A DNA stretch of 64,000 nt, from positions 2,075,001 to 2,139,000 of the forward strand of contig NW_027476093.1 in the NCBI RefSeq assembly GCF_051020955.1, in the 5' to 3' direction. Of this stretch, positions 33,546 to 45,442 are shown in pieces (position 1 is the first letter of the stretch; every line of letters begins with the position of its first letter). A model generated the notes under the pieces. It worked only from the letters and a program-made list of their open reading frames with translations. It had not been told where the DNA came from and searched no databases. Origin of the DNA: Megalopta genalis (Eukaryota; Arthropoda; Insecta; Hymenoptera; Halictidae). A program made the position numbers and the translations under genes.

Positions 33546-36110
33546 AAGTCTAGGGTACTTTTATGCTTCACGCAAAATCTATTTTCTTGGCACGCTCATA
33601 ACCTTGACAATAGTGCAATTTCAGTTTTTTTCAACGTTCAGCGAACCAGCGGAAGATCAATCATAATCCTCAACCTCGGCGTCATTTGTTACATAGACGT
33701 TGTTCAGCTCGTTGCTCCACCATAAATATAAACAATGCAGAACATACTCGAACGTGTCGCATTCATCGACGCTCCTGTCGTTCATCGCAGCTCCGTAGCC
33801 TGAACGCGTCCGTTTAGCGGCCCAGGTGCGTCGGCCAGCGAATATCGGCGACTTTCAATATTAATATTTAATACAAATTTGAATAGCGTCAACCATATGC
33901 GGATGACGTGGCAGCCGATGACAACAGAGCCGTGGCCCGGGCCTCGCGTTCGATCACGCCGGGTGAAAAGTGGGTCAAAAGCGTAAGGGGATCGCGCGCG
34001 CGCGTACAAGAGGGTGCAAAGGCCGGCTACAGAGTGGTTTTCAGTGGCGGTGTTTTCGGCTGGAAACAGAACCGTCCAATAGAGAGGTTCCGGTTTTCAC
34101 GCGACGCGTTCCCGCTCGTAATTTTATCGGCGCGAAATCAGCGCGCTTCGCCGCGACAAAAACGGAGAACAGCAGATGCGGCGATGCGGGCACTATCTGC
34201 CGATGGAATCTGACCGAACACGCCCATCTCGGACGATTACGCTGTTCGCCGGGTTTGTTCGTTTCGCGCCGGCACCGTGGAACCCGATAATGGAGGCGAG
34301 AGAGACCGCGAGAAAGATCGGGAGCGGATCGGGAGCGGATCGGGAGCCGATCTTCTCTTTTGTGCACGCTGTCGCGGCGTTGTCCCTCGCGCGCCCGCTC
34401 CGCGCGAAACTTGACCACCCGCCGCGCGATTGTGCTCGCCTTTAATGGCTCTTCGCTCCTACGGTGTCGCAGAAAACCGAGCGGCAAGGAAGTTCAAAGG
34501 GCAGAGTCGAAAGGACGGAGCTCCCCCCTTTCCCGGCTCTCCGCTTCTTTCTGCCCGTTGAACCGCTCTCGAGTTATTAGCTTTGTCTTGATGGAGATGA
34601 ATATCTTTCGGGGACCGAGCTTTCGGCCGCGAGAGACCGGTTTATAAGTAACTTTGTGAACGGTAGCTGAGTCACGGGCTTTCACGCGGCGCGAACCACG
34701 AGCTGAATATGCCTGTCGAGCTTTTTGCGTCGACGCGCCGGCGGCAACCGAGTTCGCGGTTCTTGATAAATTCATGCGAAGATCGGGCGCTTTCCTTGCA
34801 AACGAACGCGCGTTTTCTTGCGAAGACGACGCTTTCGTGGCGACGATTCGCGCGAGCGACGAGGTTGTTGGTTCAATTGTTAAATGGAGTATGAGATTGT
34901 TGTGTGTTTTTGAAGATTGAACAACTTTTATTAGAATTAAGATCGTTCGAACTGAATTTATGAGATCTATGAATCTAATTTCTATATTTATTTCTATAGA
35001 TTATATATATTTCTATAGATTTAATTTTTAATTCTCTTTAACTTTGTTCTGTTATCGAATTATATCTATGAAAGAGATTTTTATATTCTTTTTAACTTTT
35101 CGAAGCTCAAAAGATTCTTGGATTTTGAGGACTTTTAACTCTCGGAAAATCGATTTCCAATTTATAATTAGCCATCCTAATTATAACTTATTGCTGTAAA
35201 TATTGTATTGTAAATATTGTAAATAATTATTATAATGTATTACGTTGCTACAACTTGTAGCAACGATCACTAAGAAGTCAATTTAATTAATTGTCAGCGA
35301 ATGTATCAATGCACCGATTACCATGTTCGATGATTACCATAATCGAGTAACGGAATTATTTATTGAAAAACGAAAGCTCACTCCGAACCCGTTGACTTCG
35401 GTACAACAAATTAACCGCGCCGAATTTTGCGACTAATATATATAATATTAGCCCTGGGTAGAGTTTTCGTGCTGAACAAAGAATTCTTAAACTGTGACAT
35501 TAATTTATCGCTATTTAGTACCAAAAACAATGATTAAATCGCATGCCATTATATTCGGGAAACTCTTCTCTATCTTCTAACACCAATTAGAACTTCCCAA
35601 CGTTTGTACTTTTCATGCAATACCTAATTTTTCTGGAAAATTTTGGGTTCTTACGAAAGCTCGTTTTTTTTCGAAAATCGAGGCTGACGGAGCAATTCGG
35701 TTTTCGATTAATTAATCGTGGAATAAAGCTCTACAAGAATTTCATAGTGGCTCTACAAGAATCTCATAGGAGATCAGAAAAAAAGTTTCATTTTGTCGAA
35801 CAGTGTATCACGAATCTCGACGTCTGACTTCTTACACAGTGCTAAAAATAAATTGTACTAATTTCACCAAATTCCATAATCACCGAAGGACCATTAAAAC
35901 GCGTTAGAGGACACCGCTGGCCGTCAAGAGGAATTCTAGCAGCGACGGTCGAATTAAAAAGAGCGCGGCGGCCATTACGACGTCGCGGGAAGATCTCTAT
36001 CTTAGGGCGGCGGGGCGGCGCACCCTCTGATTTATTAACAACAACGCGAACGTTGAACGACGGGAAAGGTGGCTGAGACTGTCGATAGGAATTGTCCGGA
36101 GGCTTGACAA
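33546..36110. other. unique GC-rich patch (33750-34880), then AT-rich
   Basis: The GC part has a GGGAGCGGATC tandem at about 34319-34345 and overlapping frames on both strands (up to 148 codons, minus strand 34041-34487) with no recognised domain. From 34890 to 35880 it is AT-rich and unique. I see no gene. Confidence 0.4.
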
Positions 36111-36218
36111 ATGGTCCGGGGGTTCCTGGGTCCAGCCAGTGGATTCTTGTAATTTTAGATTACACTTGGCTGGCCGTAGGCTATGGTTAACGCATGGCTG
36201 GTCAACCCCCACGACCAT
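36111..36218. other. structured segment with two alternative hairpins
   Basis: ATGGTC (36111), GGGGGTT (36118) and CCAGCCA (36132) are complementary, in reverse order, to TGGCTGG (36195), AACCCCC (36204) and GACCAT (36213). The same CCAGCCA can instead pair with a nearer TGGCTGG (36167) around an inner GTAAT/ATTAC stem. It could be an RNA or DNA secondary structure. No known RNA family recognised. Confidence 0.45.
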
Positions 36219-36985
36219 CACGGAGTATCTTGTCCAGAAGGGTTAGATTAGATACGTCGTTCAGTTCGGGCCATATATCTGTTCGAACCCCGTCTTTCCA
36301 TCGCTATGCCGCGTGTGCACGCACGCACGCACACCTACACAGACGACCGTTGTGTGCATTTATTGACCATGCGTGTCCACCCTTATGTGTGTTTTGCCCG
36401 TACGTATAATCCCTCATCGGTCGGCCCGCGTCTGTGTCCGTGGTCTGTCCGCACCCCTACACATTCGTCGATGTGTGTATGGTACACGGACGCGATTTGG
36501 AGCGCGCGCGCGCAGACGTCCGAGCGTGTAGAGGAGCGCGCGCGCGCGCGCGAGCGGAGCGGTGAGTTACGGGGCTGCGGACAGAGTGATGCATTGCCGT
36601 GGAACCGAGAAGGACCAGATCCCATGGGAATCGAACGGGGACCCTTACACCTCACACCATTGCGCACCGTGACAGGGACCCGGTGAATTATTGGAATATC
36701 GACGCCACCGGGCATTAAATGCTTCAATTACGATTATTATCGAAATGTATTGGAATTATGCGAGCGTGCATGCGATACTTGCAAGGGAACCCGAGACTCT
36801 CGGAGGCAGCGCGTGCACCGGACACGTGATCCAAAACCGGAGGCGATTTACGGCTTTCCAATTAAGCCCTCAAAATTTCATTTCGCGCGCGCGCGCGCGA
36901 AACCGAGCGACCGCGTCGCGGTGCGGCGAGGGTGGCGAAGGTCACAATATGTAGACGAAAGCATAAGTGGGGGACGGGGGTTGAC
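36219..36985. other. unique sequence with CG and CACG simple tracts
   Basis: ACGCACGCACGCACAC at about 36317-36332 and (CG)n tracts at about 36538-36551 and 36885-36899. A 126-codon frame (36306-36686) overlaps a minus-strand one of similar length; neither has a recognised domain. Confidence 0.4.
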
Positions 36986-37038
36986 GTTTATTGCACTTTC
37001 TGACTCGTGGAGCCTGGTACGGGCGCCTGTGAAGTATT

Positions 37039-37331
37039 TTAACCCTTTGCGCTCTGAGACACCACTGAAATTTGTTATATCACGCTTGAAGACGATTAAG
37101 ATTAATCACGATTAAGAACTTTTATATTAAAACGGTTTAGATTTAAAATATTGTTGAAAGTGTAACCGTTGTGCGAGTCCCAAGTGTCAATTTTATGTGC
37201 ATAAAATGCATTTCGTCATATAACATAGAAATACCATAAATTAGAAAAATGATTTTATGTTAAAATTAAAATAGCTGTATTAAATTATATTTTATATTCG
37301 AGTTAAAATAGCTTCGAGTGCAAAGGGTTAA
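37039..37331. mobile_element. piggyBac-like TTAA element, duplicate 1
   Basis: From TTAACCCTTTGCGCTCTGAG to GCTTCGAGTGCAAAGGGTTAA. The interior has AAATGCATTTCGTCATATAA. 293 bp including both TTAA. Confidence 0.9.
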
Positions 37332-37386
37332 CCTTAATGCACTTTCTGACTCGTGGAACGCGGTACGGGCGCACATGTGAAGTATA

Positions 37387-37652
37387 TTAACCCTTTGCGC
37401 TCTGAGACACCACTGAAATTTGTTATATCACGCTTTAAGATAACTTTTATATTAAAAAGGTTTAGATTTAAAAAATTGTTGAAAGTGTAACCGTTGTGCG
37501 AGTCCCAAGTGTCAATTTCATGTGCACAAAATGCATTTTGTCATATAAAATAGAAATACCATAAATTAGAACAATGATTTAACAAAAATTAAAATAGCTG
37601 TATTAAATTATATTTTAAATTAGAGTTAAAATAGCTTCGAGTGCAATGAGTC
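37387..37652. mobile_element. piggyBac-like TTAA element, duplicate 2, right end decayed
   Basis: The left end equals duplicate 1 (TTAACCCTTTGCGCTCTGAG). The right end reads CTTCGAGTGCAATGAGTCG, so the terminal AAGGGTTAA is lost. Family B sequence begins directly after. Confidence 0.85.
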
Positions 37653-37811
37653 GATGAAGATCGTCCAATAGTATTTACAGACTTGTTTTCATAATTACCG
37701 ATTGTCAACGATTATAAAAACATGATGCAAAGCCGAAATAATCGTATCTCCTGTTCCCAAATTGTCCATTATTTCTGCACAATCTAAGTATCAGTTAGGG
37801 AGACATTACTG
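37653..37811. mobile_element. left-truncated family B MITE
   Basis: It keeps the centre (GATTGTCAACGATTATAAAAAC), the right arm (TTCCCAAATTGTCCATT) and the right end GGGAGACATTACTG followed by TA. The left third is missing, lost at the junction with the decayed TTAA element. Confidence 0.8.
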
Positions 37812-37813
37812 TA

Positions 37814-38021
37814 CTCGAGAAAAAGGAGAAAGGAGATCGAATACAATACTTCCGTTACAAAAAAACATGCGAAAAGATGAAGATAGCAGATTGGTCAGAT
37901 TTTTCGGAACAGAGAACTGCTGCGAAAAGCCGGATTGTGAAGGAGTTTGAAAAATAAAATGTTCCAAATTCACAACTGTTTTACGGAATTTCACGCTTAA
38001 GCATTTGAATGCACGGAAATA
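37814..38021. other. unique spacer
   Basis: No element or gene seen; it ends at the TA target site of the mariner copy. Confidence 0.4.
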
Positions 38022-38605
38022 TTGGGTTGGCAATTAAGTAACTGCCGATTTCAGTTATAGATGTCTCTCACTCCCATTTTTATGATATCCGTAAATGTTA
38101 TATTATAAAATTATTATTGTCATTATTATTATGTTATTTTTTATTATCCGTGAATGTTAGCAACTGGACAAGTTGAATGCAGCGGTCAAGGAAAAGCCAG
38201 CAGAATTGGTCAATCGTAAAGGTGTCATTTTCCAGCAGGACAATGCTAGGCCGCACACGTCTTTGTCCACTCGGCAAAAATTGATGGATATTGGTTGGGA
38301 ATTGATGTTACACCCACCATATAGTCCTGATCTCGCGCCATCGGATTACCACTTATTTCGATCCCTGGACAACTCCCTTCGTGGTAAAACTTTTAATGAT
38401 GATGACGCCGTAAAATCTCACTTAACTCAGTTTTTGGCCGAAAAGGATCAGACTTTCTACGAGCGTGGAATTTTCAAGTTGTCAGAGAGATGGCAAAAGG
38501 TCATCGAACAAAATGGAAAATACATTACAGATTAAACTTCATTCCAAGTAAAAAAAATTTTCTATTTCATTGAACAAATCGGCAATTACTTAGTTGCCAA
38601 CCCAA
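38022..38605 (+). mobile_element. internally deleted mariner element, copy 2
   Basis: Terminal inverted repeats TTGGGTTGGCAATTAAGTAA and its complement ending CCAACCCAA are flanked by TA (38020-38021, 38606-38607). It is 584 bp and nearly identical to the copy at 16001, with the same deletion and the same imperfect repeat TATCCGTRAATGTTA (38086-38100, 38145-38159). The two thus descend from one deletion derivative that transposed, presumably by a transposase supplied elsewhere. Confidence 0.95.
38161..38535 (+). pseudogene. mariner transposase C-terminal remnant with open frame
   Basis: 124 codons from just after an in-frame TAG (38158-38160) to TAA at 38533-38535. There is no ATG start. The catalytic-domain end is preserved: FQQDNARPH with the second Asp, and HPPYSPDLAPSDYHLF with the third Asp 34 residues later, the D34D signature of mariner. 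The DNA-binding half and first catalytic Asp are absent, so it cannot be an active enzyme. Unlike the copy at 16137 it has no internal stop and keeps the third Asp. Confidence 0.93.
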
Positions 38606-38607
38606 TA

Positions 38608-39474
38608 GAAACATTATAAGCCGTTCTTACTTCAAAGTTACAAATGATCAATGAATTACAATAAAGTTGTTTAAACTGTTAAATATTCTTTTAATCAGCG
38701 TATATTGTTTTATAATAATAGATTTTCTAATAATAGAAATGTTTTTATATTTAAGAAAAAAAACTCGGCCCGCATAGAGAGGGTTAACGAAGCAAATCGA
38801 ACGATTTCGTGTCGGCAAAAGTGCTTTAATTTCTGATTATTTATTTCAACGCGCGAACAGATTTTCGCGCGAACGTTCGCTCGTAAACAGAAGAAGAGCG
38901 CAGATGTCGATAAATTAACGCGGAAGACCGGGAATGCGGCCATTTTTCAGCGGTTTCAATCTTTCGGGAGCATTGTCCGCGTTCTGGCAAGAGTTCGCGG
39001 CAATTTCGAAAGGTTGTCGCGCCGAAGCTCGTGTATATTTCTCTGGATAATAATTTGGTCGGGCGGTTTCTTCCCTCGTTCTATTACCACCGGCCACAAA
39101 TTACCGCGGCACGGCCGGCAATAGTTTTGATATACGATCCATACTCCTCCGCGATCAAGCGCGATTTATACGGTGCAACAATAACGTTTACCCCCTCGGT
39201 ACCCTAGTTTCCCCCTTGTATTTCACCGGTCCGGACAGTTTTACCATTTGCCGGAAATCGCAGCCACCGCGAATCCATAACCGTGTCGCGCGGTTTTATA
39301 CACTTTATCTGCATTAGCAGTTCCGCCGCGTTCTATATTTATTACGTAATATAACTTTTATTTTATTTGCCGCCGCGATATTCTTTACGGTCCGCATTCG
39401 CGGAGACGCGCGCGAATTTCCGGTTTACGGGCGTTTCTCAAGGGCCCGTTTAATGCTGATGAAAAAGAGAGGAA

Positions 39475-39510
<36 letters not shown>

Positions 39511-39890
39511 AGGCTCGGCTCGCGGGGAAACACTTTTCGAAAATTTACATTCCCGCTCGTTTCTCGTTTTACGTGACCTATAAAAAAAGATAAAGGAAAA
39601 ACGAACGCGGCACGCTCGCCAATGGTATACGCGTTATCGTTATGGTGTGTACCGACACCTCTTGTACCTTTCTTTTTTTTTTGTTCTTTTCAGTGGATTT
39701 TATCGCGGCGTAACTGTGCTGCGAATGTCGCGAAATTAGCGACGCCGCTGGGAAACGACGTTCTCTCGGGGTTTGAGAAACGCGATTGCGCAGCTTTTCA
39801 AGCTGCTCGTCGCGAAGAGATGTACAAGACAAGGTGGAACGAGGATGAAGAACGAGTTGAGGAGAGATAAGAAATTTTATTTTTGTATTA
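38608..39890. other. AT-rich then GC-richer unique sequence with (GA)n
   Basis: A (GA)n microsatellite lies at about 39479-39506. Frames of 77-108 codons on the minus strand show no recognised domain. CpG-rich from 38800 to 39500. Confidence 0.45.
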
Positions 39891-40098
39891 TTAACCCTTT
39901 GCACTCGAGCGGCGAGTCGCAGGCACTGCTAAAATTAAGAAATTGCCAAATTGTTTGTTGCTGTAAATTGCCGTAACTTGACATAAGGCTCAATATCATA
40001 TGCATAAAATGCGTTTTGTCATATAAAATGGAAATACTGTAAGTCAGAGAAATTACTTTTGATTTACAGTTTAAATGGCTTCTAGTGCAAAGGGTTAA
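39891..40098. mobile_element. piggyBac-like TTAA element
   Basis: From TTAACCCTTTGCACTCGAG to GCTTCTAGTGCAAAGGGTTAA. The interior keeps CATATGCATAAAATGCG. 208 bp including both TTAA, shorter than most members. Confidence 0.88.
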
Positions 40099-42049
40099 AA
40101 ATTATATATTATTATTAATATAATATAAAAATAATATAATATATATTAATAATTACTTTTTTTAATTTTAGGAACGAATGTTGATAGATCGGAACTATTT
40201 GTTATATTTCAGACGCTGCAAGCATGTATAAAATTAGATTATTTGTTTATTTGTTTATTTTTTGATTATGGATGAAAAAAAAACCTTTAGTACACAATGC
40301 TTAACTATTAATTAACACTAGATTTACGGAGCACAAGAAACAGCTGTCTTTATATCGGTTTATAAAAGTAACAATAAGACGTTTATTCTGATTTTTAACA
40401 AGTATTATTGTAACAATTGCCGTAAGTAACGTATAAATTGAATAAATAACTCGTAAATGTAAATCTTCACGATACGAATAATCGTAAATGAAAAAAAATT
40501 AGCGACCCGTCATTTTGACGGGTACCGTGAAGTTAACGTTAATTACAGGTAGATAAGAGATTAAAAATGTTTTATCTAAACCATGAAAAGAACCTTGCAC
40601 TCAAATAATCAATTTATCGAAAATTCTGATCGATTTCTGAGCATAAGTTTCCAAGAGGCGACATTTTTAACAGTCGCAGCATAATATAAAATAATAATAA
40701 AAAAGAATATATAAAACATACTATAAAATAATCTTCATTAAACCTAACAGGTAACTGGAAATTTTCAACGTAATTGACTATCACTTCTCCTTACTTTTGG
40801 TTTCCGTTAATCAATGCTACTTTTCGTTTCCAATAAACACTGATAATAATTCTTTCAAAGATCAACGATCTCGAATATCTTCTGCCGGGAATAAATAATA
40901 TATAATAAATAATAATAATAAATAATAATAATAAATAATAATAATAATACAATAAATAATTAAAAAACTCAATATCTCGTATCTCATCGAACTGCATTTA
41001 CATCGCATGCAAATCTCGAAATCGCACGAAATCGCGTATACGAACAAAACAAAATAAATAACGCATCGAATACGTCAAACGAAAGAAATTCGTGCGCAAT
41101 CGCGATGTCCATAAACTTGTCCGTAAAAATGCTAATTCCTGTACAGACTAGATCACGAATCAAGTTCGTCCGAACGAACGAATAAATCGATTTAATAACT
41201 TCCCAACAATAACACCGCGGTCTCCTTTACAATCGTAAACCAGGAGACCCCGAAGAGTAGGTCATTTCGATCCATTTGCTCGTCTCGCAGCTTCCGCGTG
41301 TCTCCTTCAAATTCCTATACACGGCGAACGCATAAAGCTGGCCGCAAGCCCCGCCCATAAACAATTGATGGGCGCCTTGATTTATGAATCCCGATCGACG
41401 TCGTCTCTTTCCGGCCCGCTGAAATATTCAGCGGGCAGAAAGTGGTGTAAGACAAACAGAGACGCGCGGAAATTTCCCGCTGAAATTTTCCGCGCGTCTA
41501 ATTGATTCGGGACGACAGGAAAGTCAACTCCGGCGAGAAGAGAGAGGCGGGGACGAGAGAGTTTGCGGGAGACGGCCGAGACAGAATCGGTAATAGAGAA
41601 GTTTCCGGGCTCGGGCTCGTTAAAACTAACTCTCGTAGCCTTTTCCCAATCGCTAATGCGTCCATCCGGTCGCATCCGGCGGTACTTTATTTTTATTTAA
41701 AGCGGCGAAACCCTCTAGACGCGGCGTCGCGGGGGCCTGGGTCGCGCGCTTCCCTCCGTTCCGTCGTGTCCCGTCCCGTTCCGTTCCGTTCCATTCCATT
41801 CCGTCGGGGGCCGGGGGCCGATCCGATCGATTACCGCGATTCGAATAAAATGTAAATGCCGGTACGAGCGCGACTCGTGTGTTATGCAAATCTCGTTCTC
41901 CGGTAATCACTGAGTGGAAGCTGATGTCTTCCTACGCTGCTAATGGTCCGGCAGAATGAAGAAGAAACGGAAGCAGGAGGGACCGGCGGGAGAGGATCGT
42001 GGGGCAAAGGGGAGAGGACGCTGATCGGCCAGGGAGAAAATAACGTGTA
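40099..42049. other. AT-rich sequence, then unique GC-rich sequence
   Basis: AT-rich with an AATAATAAT microsatellite at about 40899-40960. From 41230 to 42040 it is CpG-rich; a CCGTT/CCATT pentamer tract lies at about 41757-41803. Frames of 97-117 codons overlap on opposite strands (41382-41855) and are not called. Confidence 0.45.
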
Positions 42050-42415
42050 CAGGGTGTCCGAAAAATGTCTCGCAATCCGAAAGCGGCGGGTTCCTCAGGC
42101 GATTCGAAGCAACTTTTTCCTTTGCAAAAATTTTCTCCGAGGCACCGTTAACGAGTTATTAGCTAAAAACAGTGACCAATGAGAGGCGAGCTCGGCTGGC
42201 GCGTGGCGACCGAGCCAATGAGCGGAACCGGGCTTCGCGCGCCGGTTGGCTGGGCCGCCTCGCGTCAGCCGTACTCGATTCTTATTGGTCGCTGTTTTTT
42301 CGTTAATAACTCGTTAACAGTGCCGCGGAGAACATTTTTGCAAAGGAAGAAGTTGCTTCAAATGATCCGGGGAACCCGCCATTTCCGGATTACGAGACAT
42401 TTTTGGGACACCCTG
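42050..42415. mobile_element. family A palindromic MITE, copy 5
   Basis: 366 bp from CAGGGTGTCCGAAAAATGTC to ACATTTTTGGGACACCCTG, flanked by TA (the wider flanks read GTGTA and TACAC). The core CGGAACCGGGCTTCGCGCG is nearly that of copy 4. The arms hold GACCAATGAGAGG and its complement. Confidence 0.93.
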
Positions 42416-42417
42416 TA

Positions 42418-43028
42418 CACGAATCGGACTTGCTGCGCGTGTTTACGCGATAGTGTGCGTACCTCTATGTACGTCCGTCCGTCCGTCCGTCCGTTTCGAG
42501 GATCGGAAGAATGGAGAACGTTCCCGTGAAACGTTCCGGAGGGTCGTGCTCCCGGGGCCACTTGACTTCAATAGTTTAACGAAATTGCCGAAGACACGTG
42601 GATTCCTCCCGTTTCGACTCGATCTGATTCCCGAAGCTGCTCCGATATTTATTCGACTCTGCCGGGGCTAGGCTCTCTCGTCGTCCCGATCCTTGTTCCT
42701 TGCGAGAACCGAGCTCGATCGACGATAGCTACTCTGCTACGCTGCCAACGGAATTGGATTCTTCCTCGAAATTGGCGAGCCTTTACGCTCCTGGCGATTT
42801 CATTCTGTTTCGACTGCGCTCGCTCGACGACCTTGATCGAGACTTGTCGGTTAAAGTAATAATCTTTCTGGTGGATTGATAAATGAAATGAATAAGGAGG
42901 CGCTGGTTTTTGTTCTTGAGACTGTTTCTGAGGAACAGCTCTCTGTGCTTTGCTTTTAGTCTTTTTTGCGTTTCGTGGTTTCGTTGTTTCGACGCTGCTT
43001 TATTGCTTGCGGTTTTTCAATGTGCATT
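42418..43028. other. unique sequence with a (GTCC)n tract
   Basis: A GTCC tetranucleotide tract lies at about 42472-42493. No recognised coding frame. Confidence 0.45.
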
Positions 43029-43273
43029 TTAACCTTTTGCACACGAGTGGTGACCCTGAGGCACCACTGAAATTGTTATATCACGTGCTAAGGTCATTTT
43101 GATATCATCGAAGTTTAAATTTTAAACATTATTAAATGTGTAACTGTTGTATGAATCACGAGACTCAATTTCGTATGCATGAAATGCACTTTGTCCTGCA
43201 AAATGGAAATACTGTAAGTCGGAAATATTATTTTAGATTTACAGTTGAAGTGGCTTCGAGTGCAATGGGTTTA
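43029..43273. mobile_element. piggyBac-like TTAA element
   Basis: From TTAACCTTTTGCACACGAG to GGCTTCGAGTGCAATGGGTTT; the right TTAA has mutated to TTAT. The interior GCACCACTGAAATTGTTATA and ATGCATGAAATGC match the family. Confidence 0.83.
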
Positions 43274-43548
43274 TAATCAATGATCCAGAGACTTTTTTAG
43301 ACTATTACGACTATCGTTGCGACTATTTTTCGGAAGCGTTACAGTACATTTTTCCCTAGAATGCCACATTTCGGGTTGCCGTGAATTGCCACGTCGATGT
43401 TTAGTTTCGATGCAGTCCGTCGAGCGTGTGAAGCGATAATAATACCGGCTGTAATTAATGTATCGCGAATAATTAGCAAACACGAAGTCTTCTTAATTTC
43501 TTTAAATTCTTCGTAGTCGAAGGAAACAGGATACCATTATGATAAATA

Positions 43549-43664
43549 CAGTAATGTCTCCCATACTGACGCTCAGATGGTCCACGGAAATGTCCACAAA
43601 AGATATAAGTCCAAAAAATTAATTTAAATTTACAATTAATATGGCTTCGAGTGCAAAGGGTTAA
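43549..43664. mobile_element. chimera: family B left end joined to a piggyBac-like right end
   Basis: It begins CAGTAATGTCTCCCATACTG after TA (family B) and switches within about 43600-43610 to TTTACAATTAATATGG and CTTCGAGTGCAAAGGGTTAA (TTAA family). Neither element is complete. The sequence from 43274 to 43548 is unique apart from a segment near 43436-43505 related to 57766-57835. Confidence 0.8.
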
Positions 43665-43830
43665 TATATAATAATAACGTATAACAATATAATATATATT
43701 ATATATATTATATATTATATAATTGTATATATAATATTTATATTATTATTAATAATATTAATAATATATTATTATATATAATATATAATATATAATATAT
43801 TATTATTATAATATTATTAAAATATTATAT
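43665..43830. repeat. AT-only low-complexity tract
   Basis: ATATTA and TAATAATA motifs without a clean unit. Confidence 0.8.
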
Positions 43831-44500
43831 CGTTAAACGAACGATCCATCAGACGTTGTACACATATTTATTATACACGTATTGCCTTGTATACGCTTGT
43901 CGCCCTGTTTCGGCAGGCGAGCGCACCCTCTCCCAAACAACAGCTCGAAGGAAGCGCATCTGTGATCCAGAGTGATCCAGAGTGATCCAGGACTCGCCGC
44001 AGTTTCGGTATCCAGCACGGGCCGAGCTCCTAATTACAGTCCGAACAGAAAAGAAAGGCTATTACCGCAAGCTTATCGGGGACGAGCGGCGCTTGTCTCG
44101 CGCGCGCGCGCGCGCGCCCCCGCAAGTACATCCGTTACATTCCTCCGCCACTAATTTCCGCCACTTACCCGTTGTAATTAATGCCGCGCGTCCAGGTCGT
44201 CTTCTATCGGAACAATCGACGCTCGGTCCGGTGGAACCACCACGCGCAGCGACAGAGGAGCGTGACGGCGAACTCACAATCGGCGATCTGTGTGCGTGTG
44301 AGAGCGTGTGGGGGCGCGAAGACCTCGGCTGTGTGCGCGGGCGAGTGCGCGCGACCGCGGGGATGTAGCTGCAACAGTGCCGATAGGCAAATCCAATGGC
44401 GAGAATCGGTGCTCGAGGGTGTCCGGTAAACAAAGACAGATTCGACCAGTCGATCGAAAGACGAGCCGACCGGTGCGACAGAAACAGAGACAGGGACAGA
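43831..44500. other. unique CpG-rich sequence
   Basis: It includes a GTGATCCAGA tandem at about 43961-43990 and a (CG)n tract at about 44098-44115. Frames of about 120 codons overlap on both strands; no domain recognised. Confidence 0.4.
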
Positions 44501-44501
44501 C

Positions 44502-44554
<53 letters not shown>

Positions 44555-45203
44555 GACGGAGGTAGATATTAGATAAATAGATGGCTGGAGCGAGATGCCG
44601 GTTGACTGGATAAAGAGAAGAGCGAGAAGAGAGAAGAGAGAGAAGAGAGAGCGAGGCAGAGAGTAATCGATAGAGAGAGAGAGAGAGAGTGATTGAGAGA
44701 GAGAGAGAGAGAGAAAGAGCGAGAGAGAGAGCGATCGAGAGAAAGAGAGCGAGGGAGAAAGCAATCGAGAGAGACAGAGAGCGAGGGAGAGAGCAATCGA
44801 GAGAGAGAGAGAGAGCGAGGGAGAGAGCAATCGGGAGAGAGAGAGAGAGTGTGATTAAGAGAGCAATCGAGAGAGAGAGAGTGATTAAGAGAGAGAGAGC
44901 GAGGGAGAGAGAGAGAGTGATTAAGAGAGAGAGAGAGCGAGGGAGAGAGAGAGAGTAATTAAGAGAGAGAGAGAGCGAGGGAGACAGCAATCGAGAGAGA
45001 GAGTGATTAAGAGAAAAAGAGGGAGAAAGCGATCGAGAGAGAGAGAGAAAATGATCGAGAGAGTAATCGAGAGAGAGAGGGAGAGCGCGATCGATTGAGA
45101 GAGAGCGATCGAGAGAAGAGAGAGAGCGAAGAGAGAGAGCGAGAGAGAGACTAATTGAGAGAGAGAGAGTGCGAGGGAGAAATTGATCGAGAGAGGGAGA
45201 GTG

Positions 45204-45242
<39 letters not shown>

Positions 45243-45308
45243 TCGGGGGAGCAATCGAGAGAGAGAGAGAGTGATTAAGAGAGATAGCGAGAGAGGGATC
45301 GAGGGGGA

Positions 45309-45348
<40 letters not shown>

Positions 45349-45398
45349 GAGGTAGATATTAGATAAATAGATGGCAGGACAGAAGCAGAACAGGGAGA

Positions 45399-45442
<44 letters not shown>

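Larger units (their letters stand above)
36990..37655. repeat. tandem duplication of about 345 bp containing a transposon and its flank
   Basis: GCACTTTCTGACTCGTGGA occurs at about 36992 and 37339. Each copy continues through GGTACGGGCGC and GTGAAGTAT into a piggyBac-like element, so host flank and element were duplicated together after insertion. Confidence 0.9.

Noticed and set aside
36306..36727. Pair of opposed frames of 126 and 114 codons
   Set aside because: Opposed open frames are expected in GC-rich CACG/CG simple sequence; no domain or splice pattern.
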